Made by a program: the position numbers and the translations under genes. A stretch of 64,000 bases of DNA from Shewanella sp. MR-4. Its GTDB lineage: Bacteria > Pseudomonadota > Gammaproteobacteria > Enterobacterales > Shewanellaceae. The notes under the pieces are model-generated. The model worked only from the letters and a program-made list of their open reading frames with translations. It had not been told where the DNA came from and did no database searches. How positions within the stretch are numbered: the first letter of the stretch is position 1; each line of letters starts with the position of its first letter. The stretch spans positions 2,973,001 through 3,037,000 of the forward strand of contig NC_008321.1 in NCBI RefSeq assembly GCF_000014685.1, written 5' to 3'. This document shows positions 63,517 through 64,000 of this stretch, piece by piece.

Positions 63517-63525
63517 CTTTTATCG

Positions 63526-63888
63526 TTACTTTTTCATCATCGCCTTTAAATCGGCAAAGGGATTATAGGTCGCCGCCGCTTGCTTGGTTTCGGTAGTGTT
63601 GCCGTAACGGATCAATTCTTCGAAACGTGAATGTTCATTATCGTGGCAATAAAGGCACAATAATTCCCAATTCGAGCCGTCTGATGGGTTGTTGTCGTGG
63701 TTGTGGTCTCTATGGTGAACCGTCAACTCGCTTAAGTTTTTTGAGGTAAATTCACGAGTACAGCGGCCACAGATCCAAGGATACAATTTAAGCGCCTGTT
63801 CGCGGTAACCACCCTCACGTTTAGCGCGGTATTCCCGCTCTTGGGCTAAGACTTGATCTAACTTACTCTGGCCTGGATTTGCTGACAT
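63526..63888 (-). CDS. yajD: YajD-type HNH nuclease
   Basis: A 120-residue HNH endonuclease-like protein. The zinc cysteines are in ICGRC and LCLYCH, with the HNH core HHRDHNHDNN between them. The ATG at 63888 is chosen over one 13 codons upstream because AGGTG precedes it and it gives the usual YajD N terminus. The cellular role of YajD is not established. Confidence 0.88.
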   Translation of the reverse strand: MSANPGQSKLDQVLAQEREYRAKREGGYREQALKLYPWICGRCTREFTSKNLSELTVHHRDHNHDNNPSDGSNWELLCLYCHDNEHSRFEELIRYGNTTETKQAAATYNPFADLKAMMKK

Positions 63889-63916
63889 GCTCACACCTAA
63901 CTCATTACCCCTAAAA

Positions 63917-63953
63917 AAGTGCCCCAAGGATAATCCGAGTTATTCCTTGGGGC
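63917..63953 (-). terminator. Terminator of the gene at the window edge
   Basis: A 10-bp stem (GCCCCAAGGA and TCCTTGGGGC) followed on the minus strand by ACTTTTTTAG. It ends the minus-strand transcript entering from beyond base 64000. Confidence 0.8.
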
Positions 63954-63980
63954 AATATTTCTGAACGCAAAGCGTTTAGG

Positions 63981-64000
63981 TTACATGTCCTTGGTCGGCA
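63981..64000 (-). CDS. C-terminal end of a gene cut by the window
   Basis: Read on the minus strand the last bases give the codons for PTKDM then TAA. The following strong terminator supports a real gene end here. The product cannot be identified from five residues. Confidence 0.4.

Overview
The window is a chromosomal segment of a dissimilatory metal-reducing Shewanella (Gammaproteobacteria). The proof is the complete extracellular electron transfer cluster mtrDEF-omcA-mtrCAB, flanked by feoAB-glnS on one side and glycerate genes on the other, together with a long-chain olefin operon oleABCD and a complete-looking N-acetylgalactosamine (aga) cluster. From memory of Shewanella oneidensis MR-1 the cytochromes are close but clearly not identical, and the aga cluster points to the MR-4/MR-7/ANA-3 group. 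That species assignment is an inference. No rRNA, tRNA, CRISPR array or insertion sequence was found.

Layout. 1-5.4 kb: a YIP1 membrane protein, then glnS and the ferrous iron importer feoAB on the minus strand. 5.4-5.8 kb: a divergent control region with a Fur-like box and two CRP-like boxes. 5.8-18.8 kb: mtrD, mtrE, mtrF, omcA, mtrC, mtrA, mtrB. These form two paralogous porin-cytochrome modules (MtrDE-F and MtrAB-C) plus a third surface cytochrome, each cytochrome with ten CXXCH sites. 19-22 kb: a small membrane protein, a uracil-DNA-glycosylase-like protein and a secreted M4 metalloprotease. 22.2-27.5 kb: a glycerate locus (CdaR-type activator, periplasmic catalase-like peroxidase, GntP-type permease, glycerate kinase). 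27.8-29.4 kb: PanP, the PLP-dependent aspartate decarboxylase.

29.4-33.8 kb is an A/T-richer accessory islet with a two-gene subtilase plus AAA ATPase module resembling ietAS, a plasmid-stability and anti-phage system; it is the best candidate for an unusual system here. The right edge carries a terminator-like structured element. 33.8-38.2 kb: two small secreted proteins, a small membrane protein, a disrupted CatB/Vat-type acetyltransferase, an AraC regulator and azlCD. 38.2-49.6 kb: aga genes for GalNAc uptake and catabolism (agaP, agaA, agaK, agaS, agaZ, a GH109 Tat-exported glycosidase, agaR) and a divergent TonB receptor, with CTTTC-type repeats between them.

49.6-56 kb: a WYL regulator, a GyrI-like protein, a VOC protein, a phosphohexomutase, a small hypothetical, a TerC protein and a DUF3624 protein. 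56-61.4 kb: the oleABCD operon (minus strand). 61.6-64 kb: a methyltransferase, a DUF1289 protein, yajD, and the last codons of a further minus-strand gene at the window edge.

How it works together. FeoAB brings in Fe(II), the product of the Fe(III) respiration done by the Mtr/OmcA proteins, and iron is also needed for the roughly fifty haems of the five decahaem cytochromes. The sequence between the two units looks set up for joint control by Fur and CRP. The carbon loci feed electrons from glycerate and amino sugars into this respiration.
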